This document shows, piece after piece, positions 42,249 through 52,404 of a stretch of 64,000 nt of DNA. The notes beneath the pieces were generated by a model. It made no database searches. It was not told the DNA's origin and saw only the letters and a program-made list of their open reading frames with translations. Each line of letters begins with the position of its first letter. The stretch's first letter is position 1. Source of the stretch: Closterium sp. NIES-65 (taxonomy: Eukaryota; Streptophyta; Zygnematophyceae; Desmidiales; Closteriaceae); contig CANXME010001269.1 of NCBI GenBank assembly GCA_948144175.1, positions 685,001 to 749,000 on the forward strand. Reading direction: 5' to 3'. A program made the position numbers and the translations under genes.

Positions 42249-42356
42249 TGCTTGTGCTCGGAATGTGTGGTGACGTTGTGATCCACCCTGAGCTTGCTTG
42301 CCTTTCTTGACTGGTCTTGTGACCCCTTGCTCTCCCCCACTTTGCCTATGGGGGTG
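42249..42356 (+). promoter_or_regulatory. Element G 3' UTR block and polypurine tract
   Basis: CTTGTGCTCGGAATGTGTGG and the TGACGTTGTGATCC continuation (42251-42296), then CTATGGGGGTG at 42346-42356. Confidence 0.7.
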
Positions 42357-42483
42357 TGTCAAACACTATATGTGTTATTGTTGTGTAGGCTATAGTGGGT
42401 TAGCCTTTAGGGGGTACACAAAGCTAGGGTTTCCTACTTGTACTCCAACTTTTCATAGTTCAATCACTTCTCTCATTCTAATA
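42357..42483 (+). repeat. Element G 3' LTR (127 bp)
   Basis: Two differences from the 5' copy, including the terminal CA changed to TA. Followed by the gtcgc duplication. Confidence 0.94.
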
Positions 42484-42488
42484 GTCGC

Positions 42489-42905
42489 CTCTCCCTCCCG
42501 CCCCGTCATAGCCGCTCCCTTCCTCCTCGACGTCGCCTTTCCCTCCCTTCCCGTCGTCGCTTGTGGTAGGTGCACGAGCGTGAGCGCCTGTTGATGAACG
42601 ACCTTGCGTTGTTTTCACCGTTGTCTCAGGTGCGTATACGTTTCTTGGACCTTTTTACCTCCCTCCTTTTCTAAGGTTTTCTACTTTCTTCGTGAGTTCT
42701 CTATGCCGAATTTCATTAGCATTACACTCCCATTGCTCTCCTTTCTGGTGGCCTAATGCGTTGGCGCCTAGCGCACTGGCGCCTATCGCGCTGGCGCGTA
42801 ACGCGCTGACGCCTAGCGCGCTGGCGCCTAAAGCGTTGGCGATTAGCGCGCTGGCACCTTGCAGCGTGCCGCGCGCTGGTGGCTTGTGCGCTGCTTGTTG
42901 CGGCA
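42489..42905. repeat. Spacer with CT-rich minisatellite and a 15-bp GCGCTGGCGCCTAGC array
   Basis: The CT-rich units interrupted by element G end near 42550. A 15-bp array (GCGCTGGCGCCTAGC and variants, about seven copies) covers about 42757-42860. Similar GCGCTGG units continue on the far side of element H, at 44836-44895. No gene seen. Confidence 0.7.
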
Positions 42906-42910
42906 GTGCG

Positions 42911-43115
42911 TGTTGAGATAATAGCGTGACTTAGGAGCCATGGCTAGTGAGAGTCTTAGTAGCTTAGGTTTGGGGTTGAGGAATGTCGAGAAAGTTGGAA
43001 AGGAGAATGAGGGGTTTCACTAGCAAGAGTTGGGATACAAGTACAACACCCTAAATTGGGTTGTACTCATTACAGAGTACCCCACTATAGGCTAGATAGC
43101 AAATACATTCTGACA
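42911..43115 (-). repeat. Element H 3' LTR (205 bp)
   Basis: In element orientation TGTCAGAATGTATTTGC to TATTATCTCAACA. The PPT CTATGGGGGTG (43116-43126, minus) lies just upstream. Confidence 0.94.
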
Positions 43116-43734
43116 CACCCCCATAGCCAAAGTGGGGTGTAATCAGTACAATGAGCAAGCATAGAGCAAGAGTTCACAATAGGTAAGTAAGGCTAGAGCT
43201 AATCACAGAGGGCAAGTGAGGAGGAGGAAAGAATGTGGGGGAGAGAAGATGGGAGGCGACTGCTGACGTTACATATACACAGACGAGCTGCTGGCTCAGT
43301 GGCTACCGGAACAGCGCTCCGGACAACTGGAGTAATTGGCCCCGCAGCTAAAAGTAGCGGCAGACGAGCAACGGACCCACGGGCGACTGGTGACTACCGG
43401 AGATTGTAGCCTCCGGACTGCTGCTGCTACTGACAACAAGACTGCTGCCTCCACTCAACCTCCCCCAGCTGCCCAACACCCCTCTCACACACCCCCTGCT
43501 CAAACCCTAGCCCTACACCCACAGCACCCCCTTAAACCCTAAACCCCAGACTCCCACACATCCACCCCCCTCAGCGAGAGCTGCAGCAGTGGGAGACGAA
43601 GGATGAGGAGGAGGAGGGGACGGCACGCACAACCGACACCCCCACAACCATCACCCCCACTCCCACCCCCCCACGGCTGCACCGGGTCCAAGAGCGGCTG
43701 CTGCAGGGGCCAGGGGCGGCTGCTGCAGCGGCGG

Positions 43735-44175
43735 TTGCTCCAGGGGCTGCTGCTGCTGGGGCTGCTGCTCCAGGGGCTGCTGCTGGGGCGGTTGCTCCCG
43801 GGGCTGCTGCTGCTGGGGCGGCTGCTCCAGGGGCTGCTGCTGCTGGGGCGGCTGCTCCATTGGCTGCTGCTGCTGGGGCGACTGCTGCAGTAGCGGCGGC
43901 TGCTCCAGTGGCTGCTGCTGCTGGGGCGGCTGCTCCAGGGGCTGCTGCTGCTGGGGCGGCTGCTCCAGTGGCTGCTGCTGCTGTGGCTGCTGCTCCAGGG
44001 GCTGCTGCTGGAGCACCTGCTCCCGGGGCTGCTGCTGCTGGGGCGGCTGCTCCAAGGGCTGCTGTTGGGGCTGCTGCTCCAGGGGCTACTGCTGCTGGGG
44101 CGGCTGCTGCAGTAGCGGCGGCTCCAGGGGCTGCCGCTGCTGGGGCGGCTGCTCCAGGGGCTGCTGCTGCAGCGG
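43735..44175 (-). repeat. 30-bp tandem repeat inside element H
   Basis: Units of the type GGGGCTGCTGCTGCTGGGGC followed by GGCTGCTCCA, about 14-15 copies with variants. Both long minus-strand readings (AAAPGAAAPA and QQQPLEQPPQ) are products of the repeat; neither resembles a known protein, so I call it a minisatellite. Confidence 0.8.
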
Positions 44176-44464
44176 CGAGTAGGAGGGAGGGGAGGGGAAG
44201 GGCGCGGCCCCCAATGTGCCCTGACGGGCGGCGTGCTAGGGAGCCGCGCAGGTCCCCGAAAGTGCCTCGACGGGCAACGAGAGGGGACCGCACGCAGGCC
44301 CCTAAGGCGCCGCGACGAGGCAACGGGAGGGGCCAGCTCGCGGGCCCCGAAAGTGCCGCGACGAGGCGACGGGAGGGACCTGCGTGCGGGCCCCCAAAAC
44401 GCCGCGACGAGGCGACGGACGGGGCCAGTGCGCGGGCCCCCAAGACGCCGCGATGAGGCAGGAA

Positions 44465-44620
44465 CCCGCCGCGCGCCTTGGGGCGCACGACGGGCAGAAA
44501 ACCGTCGTGCGCCCCGAGCACACGGCGGGCAGAAAATCGCCGTGCGCTACGCCGCGCGCCCGAGGCGCGCGGCAGGATGATAGGCAGCGGAAGCAAGAAG
44601 GCAGCAGGAAGGTACCTGCT
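44465..44620 (-). promoter_or_regulatory. Element H post-PBS stem-loop and leader hairpins
   Basis: Next to the PBS, AGCAGG / CCTGCT (44603-44608 with 44615-44620). Leader hairpins include CCCGCCGCGCGCC (44465-44477) with 44482-44494, and CCGCGCGCC-CGA-GGCGCGCGG near 44552-44572, with a more degenerate one between. Confidence 0.65.
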
Positions 44621-44630
44621 CTGAATACCA

Positions 44631-44835
44631 TGTTGAGATACTAGCGTGACTTAGGAGCCATGGCTAGTGAGAGTCTTAGTAGCTTAGGTTTGGGGTTGAT
44701 GAATGTTGAGAAAGTTGGAAAGGAGAATGAGGGGTTTCACTAGCAAGAGTTAGGATACAAGTACAACACCCTAAATTGGGTTGTACTCATTACAGAGTAC
44801 CCCACTGCATGCTAGACAGCAAATACATTCTGACA
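44631..44835 (-). repeat. Element H 5' LTR (205 bp)
   Basis: Partner of 42911-43115, followed on its right by the gtcgc-like duplication gtgcg (44836-44840). Confidence 0.94.
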
Positions 44836-44840
44836 GTGCG

Positions 44841-45937
44841 CTGGCGAATTCTTGCGGCGGCCTTGCAGCGCTGCGCGCTGGCAAATTATTGCGCACACCT
44901 ACTCCAGTGAGGTCATGCCTTTCTGCAATGAGGTCACGCGTTGCTCCAGTGAGCCCACGCCTTGCTGCACTGAGGTCGCGCGTTGCTCCAGTGAGCTCAC
45001 GCCTTGCTTCAGTGAGCTCACGCCTTGCTGCAGCGAGCTCACGCCTTGCTGCAGCGAGCTCACGCCTTGCTGCAGCGAGCTCACGCCTTGTTGCAGTGAG
45101 ATCACGCCTTGCTGCAGTGAGCTCACGCCTTGCTGTAACTCTCTAGCTCCTTGTAGCATGGTGCTTCAAACCACGATTGTGAGTCGTAAAATTCGGTTTC
45201 CTTTTGTACTTATCATTTTTCAGCCCATACTTGCTTTTCAAGTTCCATTTCACAATAAGATGCGTGCTCGTAATTGATTAATTCACTCCGTTTTTCGACC
45301 ACAATTCATTTTCTACTTAACCTGTTTGTTTTGCAAGGTTTGCGCGACGCGTCGTGGGGAGCACCGAGGGGAAGTCGATAGAGAAGACAACGTGGAAAAG
45401 GGTGGGAGTAGATTTTGATGGTAGAGGTAGAGGAAGGAAGGCGGAAAGGGGGAGGAAGTGGGGACAATGTAGTAGTGATTGATAATAATTAACTTATTGC
45501 AACTCTTTGTTATGCTTGTCTACTCTCAATCCTATTTGTGTATGCGTGTGTGTGCCGTGCGGGTGTGTTTGTGCGGATGTGTGTCCATGTCTTCTCGTTG
45601 TGTTTGTTTCGCTGTGGGGTTGTATGGGTTTTTTGTTACCGTATGTGGTTTGAACGTTTTTTTACGTGTGTTTGCATTTGTGTTTGTGGGATGTGTGTTC
45701 AAAAGCGTGGTGTTAGTATGTGTCATGTATGCAATTAGAGGTTGTGAAACGTCTTTGGGGCAGCGTGTTTTCACTGTTTCAACGACCCCATCAACCTCTC
45801 TTGTTGCATGATGCATTTTAACATTCACTTTGAAGCATCCAACCACATTTCATTCTTGATTGTTTATCTGTACAATCATGTTGAAGCCAGAATATTCTGC
45901 GCCGTATTAATCGACGATGCTGGGACGGTCGAACAAG
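44841..45937. other. Gene-free interval with a 21-bp minisatellite
   Basis: Starts with GCGCTGG-type units, then about eleven copies of CGAGCTCACGCCTTGCTGCAG (21 bp) and variants at 44905-45140, then AT-richer DNA with GT-rich stretches (45540-45720). On the minus strand the array reads as a heptad-like SSLQQGV repeat of 86 residues, but no gene context supports it. Confidence 0.65.
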
Positions 45938-45942
45938 TTAAT

Positions 45943-46066
45943 GTTGAACAAGGAATGGAATGACTAAGGATGAAATGAGTACAAATATGGAAACCTAGAA
46001 GTGTGTACCCCCTATAGGCTAACCCACTGTAGCCTAAACAACTACAACAATATATAATGTTTGACA
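45943..46066 (-). repeat. Element J 3' LTR (124 bp)
   Basis: In element orientation TGTCAAACATTATATATTG to CCTTGTTCAACA. One A fewer than the 5' LTR; otherwise I see no difference. Confidence 0.95.
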
Positions 46067-46190
46067 CACCCCCATAGGCGAAGTGGGGGAGAACTAGGGG
46101 TCACAGGACCAGTCAAGTAAAGCAAAGCAAAGCAAAGCAAGCTCAGGGTGGATCACAATGTCACCACACAATCCGAGCACAAGTTCAAGG
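46067..46190 (-). promoter_or_regulatory. Element J polypurine tract and 3' UTR block
   Basis: CTATGGGGGTG (minus strand of 46067-46077) abuts the LTR. The conserved block, TGTGGTGACATTGTGATCC in sense, lies at 46141-46190. Confidence 0.7.
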
Positions 46191-46283
46191 CCACAAGGCC
46201 AGTTCACATGCAGGAGTACATATATATATATAAGACTAAACAAGCAAGAGCAGTGATATATATATGTAACAGTACAAAGAGGG

Positions 46284-48419
46284 TCAAGAGGAGAGCAAGT
46301 GAGGCAGGACAGACACAAGACCCAGCTGGGTACAGCAGCGCTGATGATCACAAGGCGCAACTGCCTTGGTGAAAACATCAGCAGTGTTGGCCTCAGAGGC
46401 CACGTACGCAAGTCGCAAATGACCACGCTGCTGTAGCTCACGAGCAAGGAAGTAGCGGAGAGCAATGTGCTTTGTTCTGTGCTCCAGTCTCTGCTCTCGA
46501 CACAAGGCCAGCATGGCCTTGTTGTCGACGTACAGGACTGGAGGAGAACGAGGCGGCTCTCCAAGGTCGGTCAGCAGGTAGGTGAGCCAGCGAAGCTCCT
46601 GAGCAGCCATGGCCCCTGCGTAGATCTCAGCCTCACAACTGGAGCCGAGAACAGAAGACGAGCGAGTAGACCGCCACGAGACAGAGCCGGAACCAAGGCT
46701 GAAGGTGTAACCCTGTGACGACCGCTGCGTAGCCTGGTCGTCAGCCCAAGAAGCGTCTGCGTGTCCAGTGAGGACCACTGGACTCCGCCCTCCAAGCACT
46801 AGCCCCATGCCCGACGTACTGCACAAGTAGCACAACACCCTCTTCGCTGCAGCCATGTGCTCTGGTCGGTGTCTCCCAGGAGCAACATAGCGTGCAAGAA
46901 TGCTAAGAGGGTATGCAAGGTCAGGTCGTGTGCAGGTCATCAGGTACATGAGACAGCCAACAAGCTCTGGGTACGGGCCACTCGACTCTACGGACTCATC
47001 CGAAGGCAGAGCTGAGAGCGAGTGGCGAGTTGACAGAGGAGTGGCCTGAGGCGAGGAGTACGTGAAGCCAAAGCGCTGAAGGACCTGCTGCACCATGTGT
47101 GACTGAGTCAGGGTAATGGTGCGGCGTGCTCTGTCCCGTGTGATCTGCAAGCCAAGGTAGCTGCGCAGTTCACCCAGGTCAGTGCACGTGTGTCTCTTCT
47201 GCAGCTCGGACTTCACGTAGGCGAGTCCAGCAGTGTCAGCAGTGGCAAAGACCAAGTCGTCGACGTTCACGAGGATGTAGAACGGCGGCAGAGAAGTGTC
47301 GGTGCGCAGAAACAGCGACGGGTCGGCAGTAGAAGGAGCAAATCCAAGTGCCGCCAGCGTGGTCCTCAGTGTGTCGTGCCACTCACGTGGCGCCTGGCGG
47401 AGACCGTAGACTGGACGCCGGAGACTCCACTGGGTACCAGGAGGGAAAGACCCAGTGAAGCCAGGTGGGCGACGCAGCCAGATCTCCTCGTGCAGGCTGC
47501 CCTGCAAGAAAGCAGTGCTGAAGTCGAGAGAGTGAAGCTCGTAGTCCCGGTGAGCAGCAACGTGCAGGAGTACCCGAAGAGTGGTCATCTTCGGGGTGGG
47601 GGAGAAGGTCTGAAAGTAGTCAACTCCCTGCCGCTGACTGAAGCCACGAGCCACGTAACGCGCCTTGAAGACAGGCAGAGAACCCGGCGGCCGCTTCACC
47701 CTGAAGATCCACATGCCACTGACGATGTTCGCCCCAGGAGGGGGGACAGCGTCAACGTAGGTGCCTGTGGACTTCCAGGAAGCCATCTCTGCATCCATAG
47801 CTGCCTGCCACTGAGAGGAGTAGGGACCCTCTATCGCCTCCGCGTAAGAGCGCGGAGTCGGGATGTCTAGTGCATCCGGGTCTCCCTCAGGAGCTAGCAG
47901 TACATACGCGAGGTGAGGTGAAGCGGCAGCCAAGCACTGAAACTCCTCCTGCCTGTCCTCAAGGACGTCCGTGCCAAGGGCACACGCACCCCCGACGGAC
48001 GTAGGACAGACAGACTCAGACTCAGCGACAAGACTAGCAGCGTAGTCAAGACCACAGCGAGCAGCAAAGTCGACGAGCTCAGCAACTATGGCAGACGAAG
48101 CAGAAGACTCGAAAGAAGGGTCAGTGACGGCAGTAGCAAGTAGACGCGTGACAGTAGGACTGGTAGCACGAAGAGAGTCCGACTCTGGGTCGGCAAGAGC
48201 AGGAAGAGAGGAAGCAGGAGGAGAAGGCAAAGGGGCACGCAGAGGGGCAGTGGACGGACGCAGAGACATCTGGTGCGTGCCAGGGGCAGGAGGAGGACGT
48301 GGACGCGAAGTACGAGCTCCAGTGCTAGCAGGACGGACAGGCGACGCAGGGCGAGACGCAGGCTCACGACGCTCAATAAGACCGTCAGTAGGACCAGAGC
48401 AAGGAGAAGGAGCAGGCAG
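46284..48419 (-). CDS. Element J RT and RNase H segment (C-type)
   Basis: A 661-residue open segment from 48269 to TGA at 46284-46286, with the frame extending upstream to the stops near 48420-48443. It contains EGPYSSQWQAAMDAEMASW, FQTFSPTPKMTTLRVL, DFSTAFLQG, VYGLRQAPREWHD, and RNase H motifs GHADASWADD, SCEAEIYAG, YVDNKAML and TKHIALRYF. The RT active site reads FYILVNVDDLVF: Tyr of YVDD replaced by Asn. The sequence follows C, not G, at nearly every diagnostic position (AHRDYEL, HEEIWLRRPPGF, HRPEHMAAAKRVL). The Met at 48269 is internal to the polyprotein, not a true start. Confidence 0.9.
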   Translation of the reverse strand: MPAPSPCSGPTDGLIERREPASRPASPVRPASTGARTSRPRPPPAPGTHQMSLRPSTAPLRAPLPSPPASSLPALADPESDSLRATSPTVTRLLATAVTDPSFESSASSAIVAELVDFAARCGLDYAASLVAESESVCPTSVGGACALGTDVLEDRQEEFQCLAAASPHLAYVLLAPEGDPDALDIPTPRSYAEAIEGPYSSQWQAAMDAEMASWKSTGTYVDAVPPPGANIVSGMWIFRVKRPPGSLPVFKARYVARGFSQRQGVDYFQTFSPTPKMTTLRVLLHVAAHRDYELHSLDFSTAFLQGSLHEEIWLRRPPGFTGSFPPGTQWSLRRPVYGLRQAPREWHDTLRTTLAALGFAPSTADPSLFLRTDTSLPPFYILVNVDDLVFATADTAGLAYVKSELQKRHTCTDLGELRSYLGLQITRDRARRTITLTQSHMVQQVLQRFGFTYSSPQATPLSTRHSLSALPSDESVESSGPYPELVGCLMYLMTCTRPDLAYPLSILARYVAPGRHRPEHMAAAKRVLCYLCSTSGMGLVLGGRSPVVLTGHADASWADDQATQRSSQGYTFSLGSGSVSWRSTRSSSVLGSSCEAEIYAGAMAAQELRWLTYLLTDLGEPPRSPPVLYVDNKAMLALCREQRLEHRTKHIALRYFLARELQQRGHLRLAYVASEANTADVFTKAVAPCDHQRCCTQLGLVSVLPHLLSS

Positions 48420-48443
48420 TGACTAAACAGGCAGTGGACACAC

Positions 48444-51311
48444 TCAAGGAGGGGGAGGACCAGGAGGAGGCAAGAGACCAAGAACCTGCTGAAGGAGCGG
48501 AACGAAGTACGGCTGAGGGCGCGCGGCGACTCCAGACACAGCTGGGACAGCACCAGTGCCCCCAGCGGCAGTACCAGCGCCCGAGTCCGCAGCACCAGCA
48601 GGGACTCCAACACTAGGGTCCCCAGCACCAGACACAGCTCCAACGCCCGGGTCCTCAGCACCAGCAGCAGCTCCAACGCCCGGGTCCGCAGTACCAGCAG
48701 GAGCTCCACTGCCCGGGTCCTCAGCACCAGCAGCAGCTCCAACGCCCGGGTCCTCAGCACCAGCAGCAGCTCCAACGCCCAGGTCCGCAGTACCAGCAGC
48801 AGCCCCAACGCCCGGGTCCTCAGCACCAGCTGCAGCTCCAACGCCCGGGTCCTCAGCACCAGCAGCAGCTCCAACGCCCGGGTCCGCAGCACCAGCAGCA
48901 GCTCCAACGCCCGGGTCTGCAGCACCAGCAGCAGCTCCAACGCCCGGGTCCGCAGCACCAGCAGCAGCAGGGTCCGTGAGACGAGGCGTGCCACTACGAA
49001 GTGTGCAACGGCGCTCGTACCACTCACGGATCCGCTCACGAGAGGGGAGCTCCCGACTAGAAGGAGAAGTGCCAGCACCAGTCTCCATAGCGCGCCTGGT
49101 CCCAGAGGTACCCCTCCGAAGGCTGCAGTACTGTAAGTACCACTCACGCAACTGCTCCGAGGAGAGGTCTCGGCCAGGCGGAGGACCCCCTGGCGCAGTA
49201 CCGCCAGGCTCAGCACCCCCAGTCACCGTACCCCCAGGCTCAGCACCCCCAGGCACAGCACCCCCAGGCTCAACACCCCCAGTGTCCGCACCCCCAGGCT
49301 CAGCACCCCCAGAGTCAGCACCCCCAGGCTCAGCACCCCCAGAGTCCGCACCCCCAGGCTCAGCACCCCCAGCAGGACGAGAGTCGACAGCAACCTCAAC
49401 AGGCTCGATCGGGTCTACCTGAGACACACCTGAGGGAGCGGCACCCTGAGGGGGGAGGGGGTCTACGACAGCAGCACCTGGCGCGAGGAAGAGAGGCGGG
49501 GGAGGGAGCGGGGAAGTGCGGTAGGGGAAGAGGCGGTAGTAGGGGACAGACTCGTCAAAAGTGACGTCCTGAGAGGGCAAGACCCGGCGCGAGGTGGCGT
49601 GGTAAAACTGCCAACCAGGTGCGTCCGGGACAAAGCCGAGGAAGACGCAGGGAACAGCACGAGAGGAGAGCTTGTCCGCAGACGAATCGCGAACAAAAGC
49701 TCGAGATCCCCAGACCCGGAAACGCGACGCATCGCCTACCTCCCCCGTCCACAGCAGTGTGGGCGAGGTCTCCGGCAAGGAGACACGGGGCCAGAGGTTG
49801 AGCTGATGCGCAGCGTACCGGACCGCAAACGGCCACAGAAAATGGGGGGCAGCCGCATGGATCAAGGAGGTACGAGCGACCTCCATGACCAGGCCAATGC
49901 GGCGCTCCGCAACCCCATTCTGCTGTGGAGAGGCCGGAAGCGTGAACGACTGCTCAATGCCGTGCTCAGCACAGTAGGCTGCCAAGAGGTCGGAGGAGAA
50001 CTCACCACCTCTGTCAGAGTGCAAGCGCAGGACAGGAAAGTCCGAGCGGAAACGCTCGCTGAGTTGGAGACGAGCTCTGCGGATCCAAGGGATCAAAACA
50101 TCAGGGACCTCACCCTTGGTGCGCAAGGGGAAGACCGTGGTGTAGCGCGAGTAGTCGTCAACAACGATCAGGAAGTACCTCTCCTGACCCTGACCACGGA
50201 CGCGGGCTGGGCCCCACACGTCCATGTGGAGCGTCTGCAAAGGAGCAGTCGTCGGGGGAAACGAGGAGGAGTGAGGAGCGGCGCGCTGCCGCCCCTCGAC
50301 ACAGGGAAGGCAGGGAGGAGCAGGCGAGGGTGGGAGAGGAGGGAGAACCCTGGGAAGACCAGAGACAAGGTACCGGGAGTGCATGGCACGAAGGCGCTGC
50401 ACAGAGGGGTGGCCAAGTCGGTGGTGCCAGAGGACAGTCTCGTGCGCTAGAGAGCGACACGAGCAGGGGGCAGACAACTGACCTGACGCGGACGCAAACG
50501 CAGACGCAGACGCAGCGACCTGAGGGGAGGCAGTAGTCAGTGTGTACAGGTCCGACCCCGGCTGCCGGGTGAAGGTAGCCAAGTGGCGGCCCGTACGAGC
50601 ACACGTGCAGTGTGTCACACGCTCGTAGGTAGGGGTGAACTGGTGAACACCCCCGTCCTGGAGAGCAGAACCTGCCACCAAGTTCGTGGAGAACGAGGGG
50701 AGGTGGAGACCTGACAGTGTGCCCAAAGGGACCGCAGGGCAGGGAAGGACAGTGGAGGAGGTCGCAATGACCGGACCCCCAGAGGGGTCAGCAAGGGAGA
50801 CAGCAACTGGCCGAGCAAGGGGCTCAAGGGCAGTGCGGTCACGAAAGAAACAGCGAGAGGCACCTGAATCCAGCGTGAAGGTGTGCAGTGCTGCAGTCGA
50901 CACAGTACCAGGGGGGACAGACACGCACGCACCTAGAGCAGCAGCCTCACCAGCACCTGGGGTAGCAGACACGTGGGTACCTGGAGCAGCAGACGCACTC
51001 GTCCTAATGCCCGGGTCGGACGGGACACTCAGGTACTCAGAACCCTCTCCACTAGTAGACATCACATACATGGCAGTGAGAATAGCATCAAAATCTAGAG
51101 CATAGATATCAATCCCCTTCTTCAGGAGATCAAGCCAGCGGGGCAGCTCAGTGGCCTGAGGAACCTGAACACGCCAAGCGTCGCTCAGACAAGCGAAGCA
51201 ACGCTGTGTGGCGTGCGGTCCCCCACACGGCTGGCCAATGCGGTCACCAGTGCGAATGACGTACGTGCAGCTAAGGCCACCCCCCCCCCCCCCCCGTGCT
51301 GAGAGTACCAC
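48444..51311 (-). CDS. Element J finger-protease-integrase-repeat linker segment (G-type)
   Basis: A 955-residue open segment, in the same frame as the RT segment but offset from gag. Contents: finger C-X13-C-X3-H-X4-C (CTYVIRTGDRIGQPCGG..H....C, residues about 15-40), protease DSGASRCFF, GAG-pre-integrase HHRLGHPS, integrase with MDVWGP, HSDRGGEF and NGVAERRIG, then A-E-P-G-G-type repeats (49195-49370) and an A-A-x-D-P-G-V-G-A array (48590-48970). It stops at a TGA near 48441 in the Pro-rich linker, and a TAG follows 20-25 bases later. Confidence 0.9.
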   Translation of the reverse strand: MVLSARGGGGGGLSCTYVIRTGDRIGQPCGGPHATQRCFACLSDAWRVQVPQATELPRWLDLLKKGIDIYALDFDAILTAMYVMSTSGEGSEYLSVPSDPGIRTSASAAPGTHVSATPGAGEAAALGACVSVPPGTVSTAALHTFTLDSGASRCFFRDRTALEPLARPVAVSLADPSGGPVIATSSTVLPCPAVPLGTLSGLHLPSFSTNLVAGSALQDGGVHQFTPTYERVTHCTCARTGRHLATFTRQPGSDLYTLTTASPQVAASASAFASASGQLSAPCSCRSLAHETVLWHHRLGHPSVQRLRAMHSRYLVSGLPRVLPPLPPSPAPPCLPCVEGRQRAAPHSSSFPPTTAPLQTLHMDVWGPARVRGQGQERYFLIVVDDYSRYTTVFPLRTKGEVPDVLIPWIRRARLQLSERFRSDFPVLRLHSDRGGEFSSDLLAAYCAEHGIEQSFTLPASPQQNGVAERRIGLVMEVARTSLIHAAAPHFLWPFAVRYAAHQLNLWPRVSLPETSPTLLWTGEVGDASRFRVWGSRAFVRDSSADKLSSRAVPCVFLGFVPDAPGWQFYHATSRRVLPSQDVTFDESVPYYRLFPYRTSPLPPPPLFLAPGAAVVDPLPPQGAAPSGVSQVDPIEPVEVAVDSRPAGGAEPGGADSGGAEPGGADSGGAEPGGADTGGVEPGGAVPGGAEPGGTVTGGAEPGGTAPGGPPPGRDLSSEQLREWYLQYCSLRRGTSGTRRAMETGAGTSPSSRELPSRERIREWYERRCTLRSGTPRLTDPAAAGAADPGVGAAAGAADPGVGAAAGAADPGVGAAAGAEDPGVGAAAGAEDPGVGAAAGTADLGVGAAAGAEDPGVGAAAGAEDPGSGAPAGTADPGVGAAAGAEDPGVGAVSGAGDPSVGVPAGAADSGAGTAAGGTGAVPAVSGVAARPQPYFVPLLQQVLGLLPPPGPPPP

Positions 51312-52366
51312 TCACGGACCTCCTGGGGCGAGGGAGTGTGCTGCTGTCCCTGGCCACCGCCAGTGCCGCCACGCCCACCACTCCCGCCACCACCTCCTCG
51401 ACCACCCCAACCCCTGCCGCTGCCTCGTCCACCGCCACCCCCACTACCTCCTCCGCCCCGGCCACCTCCCCCGCCGCTGCCGCCACCCCCACCACCGCTG
51501 CCACCTCCCCCACCCGCGCCACCCCCCCCGCCACCACCTCCCCCACCACCGCCACCCCCGCCGTCACCACCACCGCTCTTGCCCCCCTTGCCCTTGCCGC
51601 TGCGGCGTCCGCCCGAAGCAGACGCAGTCCCGACCTTCTCAGCACCAAGGAGGTCGACAGCAGCAGCAGAGGCGACAGAGGGAAGAAGGGGGGAGGGAGA
51701 ACACCCCTCAAAGAACGGGGTGCGGGGGTCACCGCGAGAGGCACCTACAGCGACTATGCTAGTCTCGGCTGCAAGGAGTTCCTTCTCGAGGAGGGCAATG
51801 GTGAGCTCGGTGGGGCAGCGAGCGAGGAAGTGGTCCCTGACTGAGCGCAGCGAGTCAGGGAGGCGGGTGACTAGGTGGTAGAGAGTGATCCAGAGCGGGG
51901 GTGGGTTCGTGGCTAGGAACTCATCAGGCATAGCGGCGCGGAAGCGAGCCTCACTAGTGCGGAGGTGGGTAATGAGGTCAGCGACAGTGTGAAAGGAAGC
52001 TAAGTCGGGGAACAGGTAGGGAAGAGAGAGACGGCCTAGAGCAGCAGAGGCCGGTGAGGAGTAGCGGGCAACGACAGCAGTGTACAGTGCCTGTGCAGTC
52101 TTGTGCTGCCCAAAGTGCTCGCGCTCATCTATCGGCAGAGAGTTGCGGATAGCGAAGCGAGCATGGGCGTCACGAGTCTGCCACTGTGAGCGAGCAGTGC
52201 TGTCGGCAGTAGCAGCAGGAGCAGTAGCGTGGCCTAGGGCGTGATCGTACAGCGAGATGTCTTCCTTGGCAGTGAGCTGTAGGAAGAGGTGTAGGTCATC
52301 AAGCCAGGTGTCGAACTTCACTGGGCGCCCCTCAGTATCAAAGGCTAGCACTGGAGGGCTAGCCAT
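51298..52366 (-). CDS. Element J gag (MASPPV type)
   Basis: ATG at 52366; gag through VVARYSSPASAALGRLSLPY, NPPPLWITLYHLV, GDPRTPFFEGC, then a Gly-rich tract and PSPQEVREWYSQHGGGG. At the run of C on the plus strand (about 51279-51296) the gag frame and the finger/protease frame part company. The gag frame stays open to 51185 with unrelated sequence. Intact-length gag with MASPPV start is otherwise seen only in element G, where it is broken. Confidence 0.88.
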
Positions 52367-52404
52367 GGTAGTAGCAGTAGTAAAAGCAGCAGGAGCAGTA
52401 GGTA

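Larger units (their letters stand above)
35779..42483 (+). mobile_element. Element G: degenerate short-LTR Ty1/copia element, MASPPV subtype
   Basis: A complete 6,705-bp element with 127-bp LTRs (two differences), flanked by a perfect duplication gtcgc (35774-35778 and 42484-42488). The LTR begins TGTCAAACAC, a different LTR type shared with J. The 3' LTR ends TA instead of CA. Gag-pol carries stops, frameshifts and a 385-bp deletion, although the LTRs are young. Confidence 0.96.
42911..44835 (-). mobile_element. Element H: non-autonomous LTR element, minus strand
   Basis: 1,925 bp with 205-bp LTRs differing at about 8 sites (about 4 percent), flanked by a perfect duplication gtgcg (42906-42910 and 44836-44840). 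PBS variant TGGTATTCAGAGC. Internal sequence shares with E and F the leader start, the tandem hairpins (44465-44575) and the region around 43200-43560, although its LTR type is different (shared with the solo LTR). It has no gag-pol. It lacks the 3' UTR block but keeps the PPT. Confidence 0.94.

Noticed and set aside
43571..44596. 341-residue Ala/Pro-rich minus-strand ORF in element H
   Set aside because: It spans the 30-bp minisatellite and the hairpin array; the other frame gives an equally long QQQPLEQPPQ reading, so openness comes from the repeat. No match to gag or any known domain.
42757..45140. Tandem arrays considered as a CRISPR array
   Set aside because: Units are contiguous without unique spacers, and the context is eukaryotic retrotransposons.
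45479..45811. 110-codon Val/Cys-rich ORF near 45.5 kb
   Set aside because: Reads from GT-rich low-complexity DNA with comparable ORFs in other frames; no signal of a real gene.
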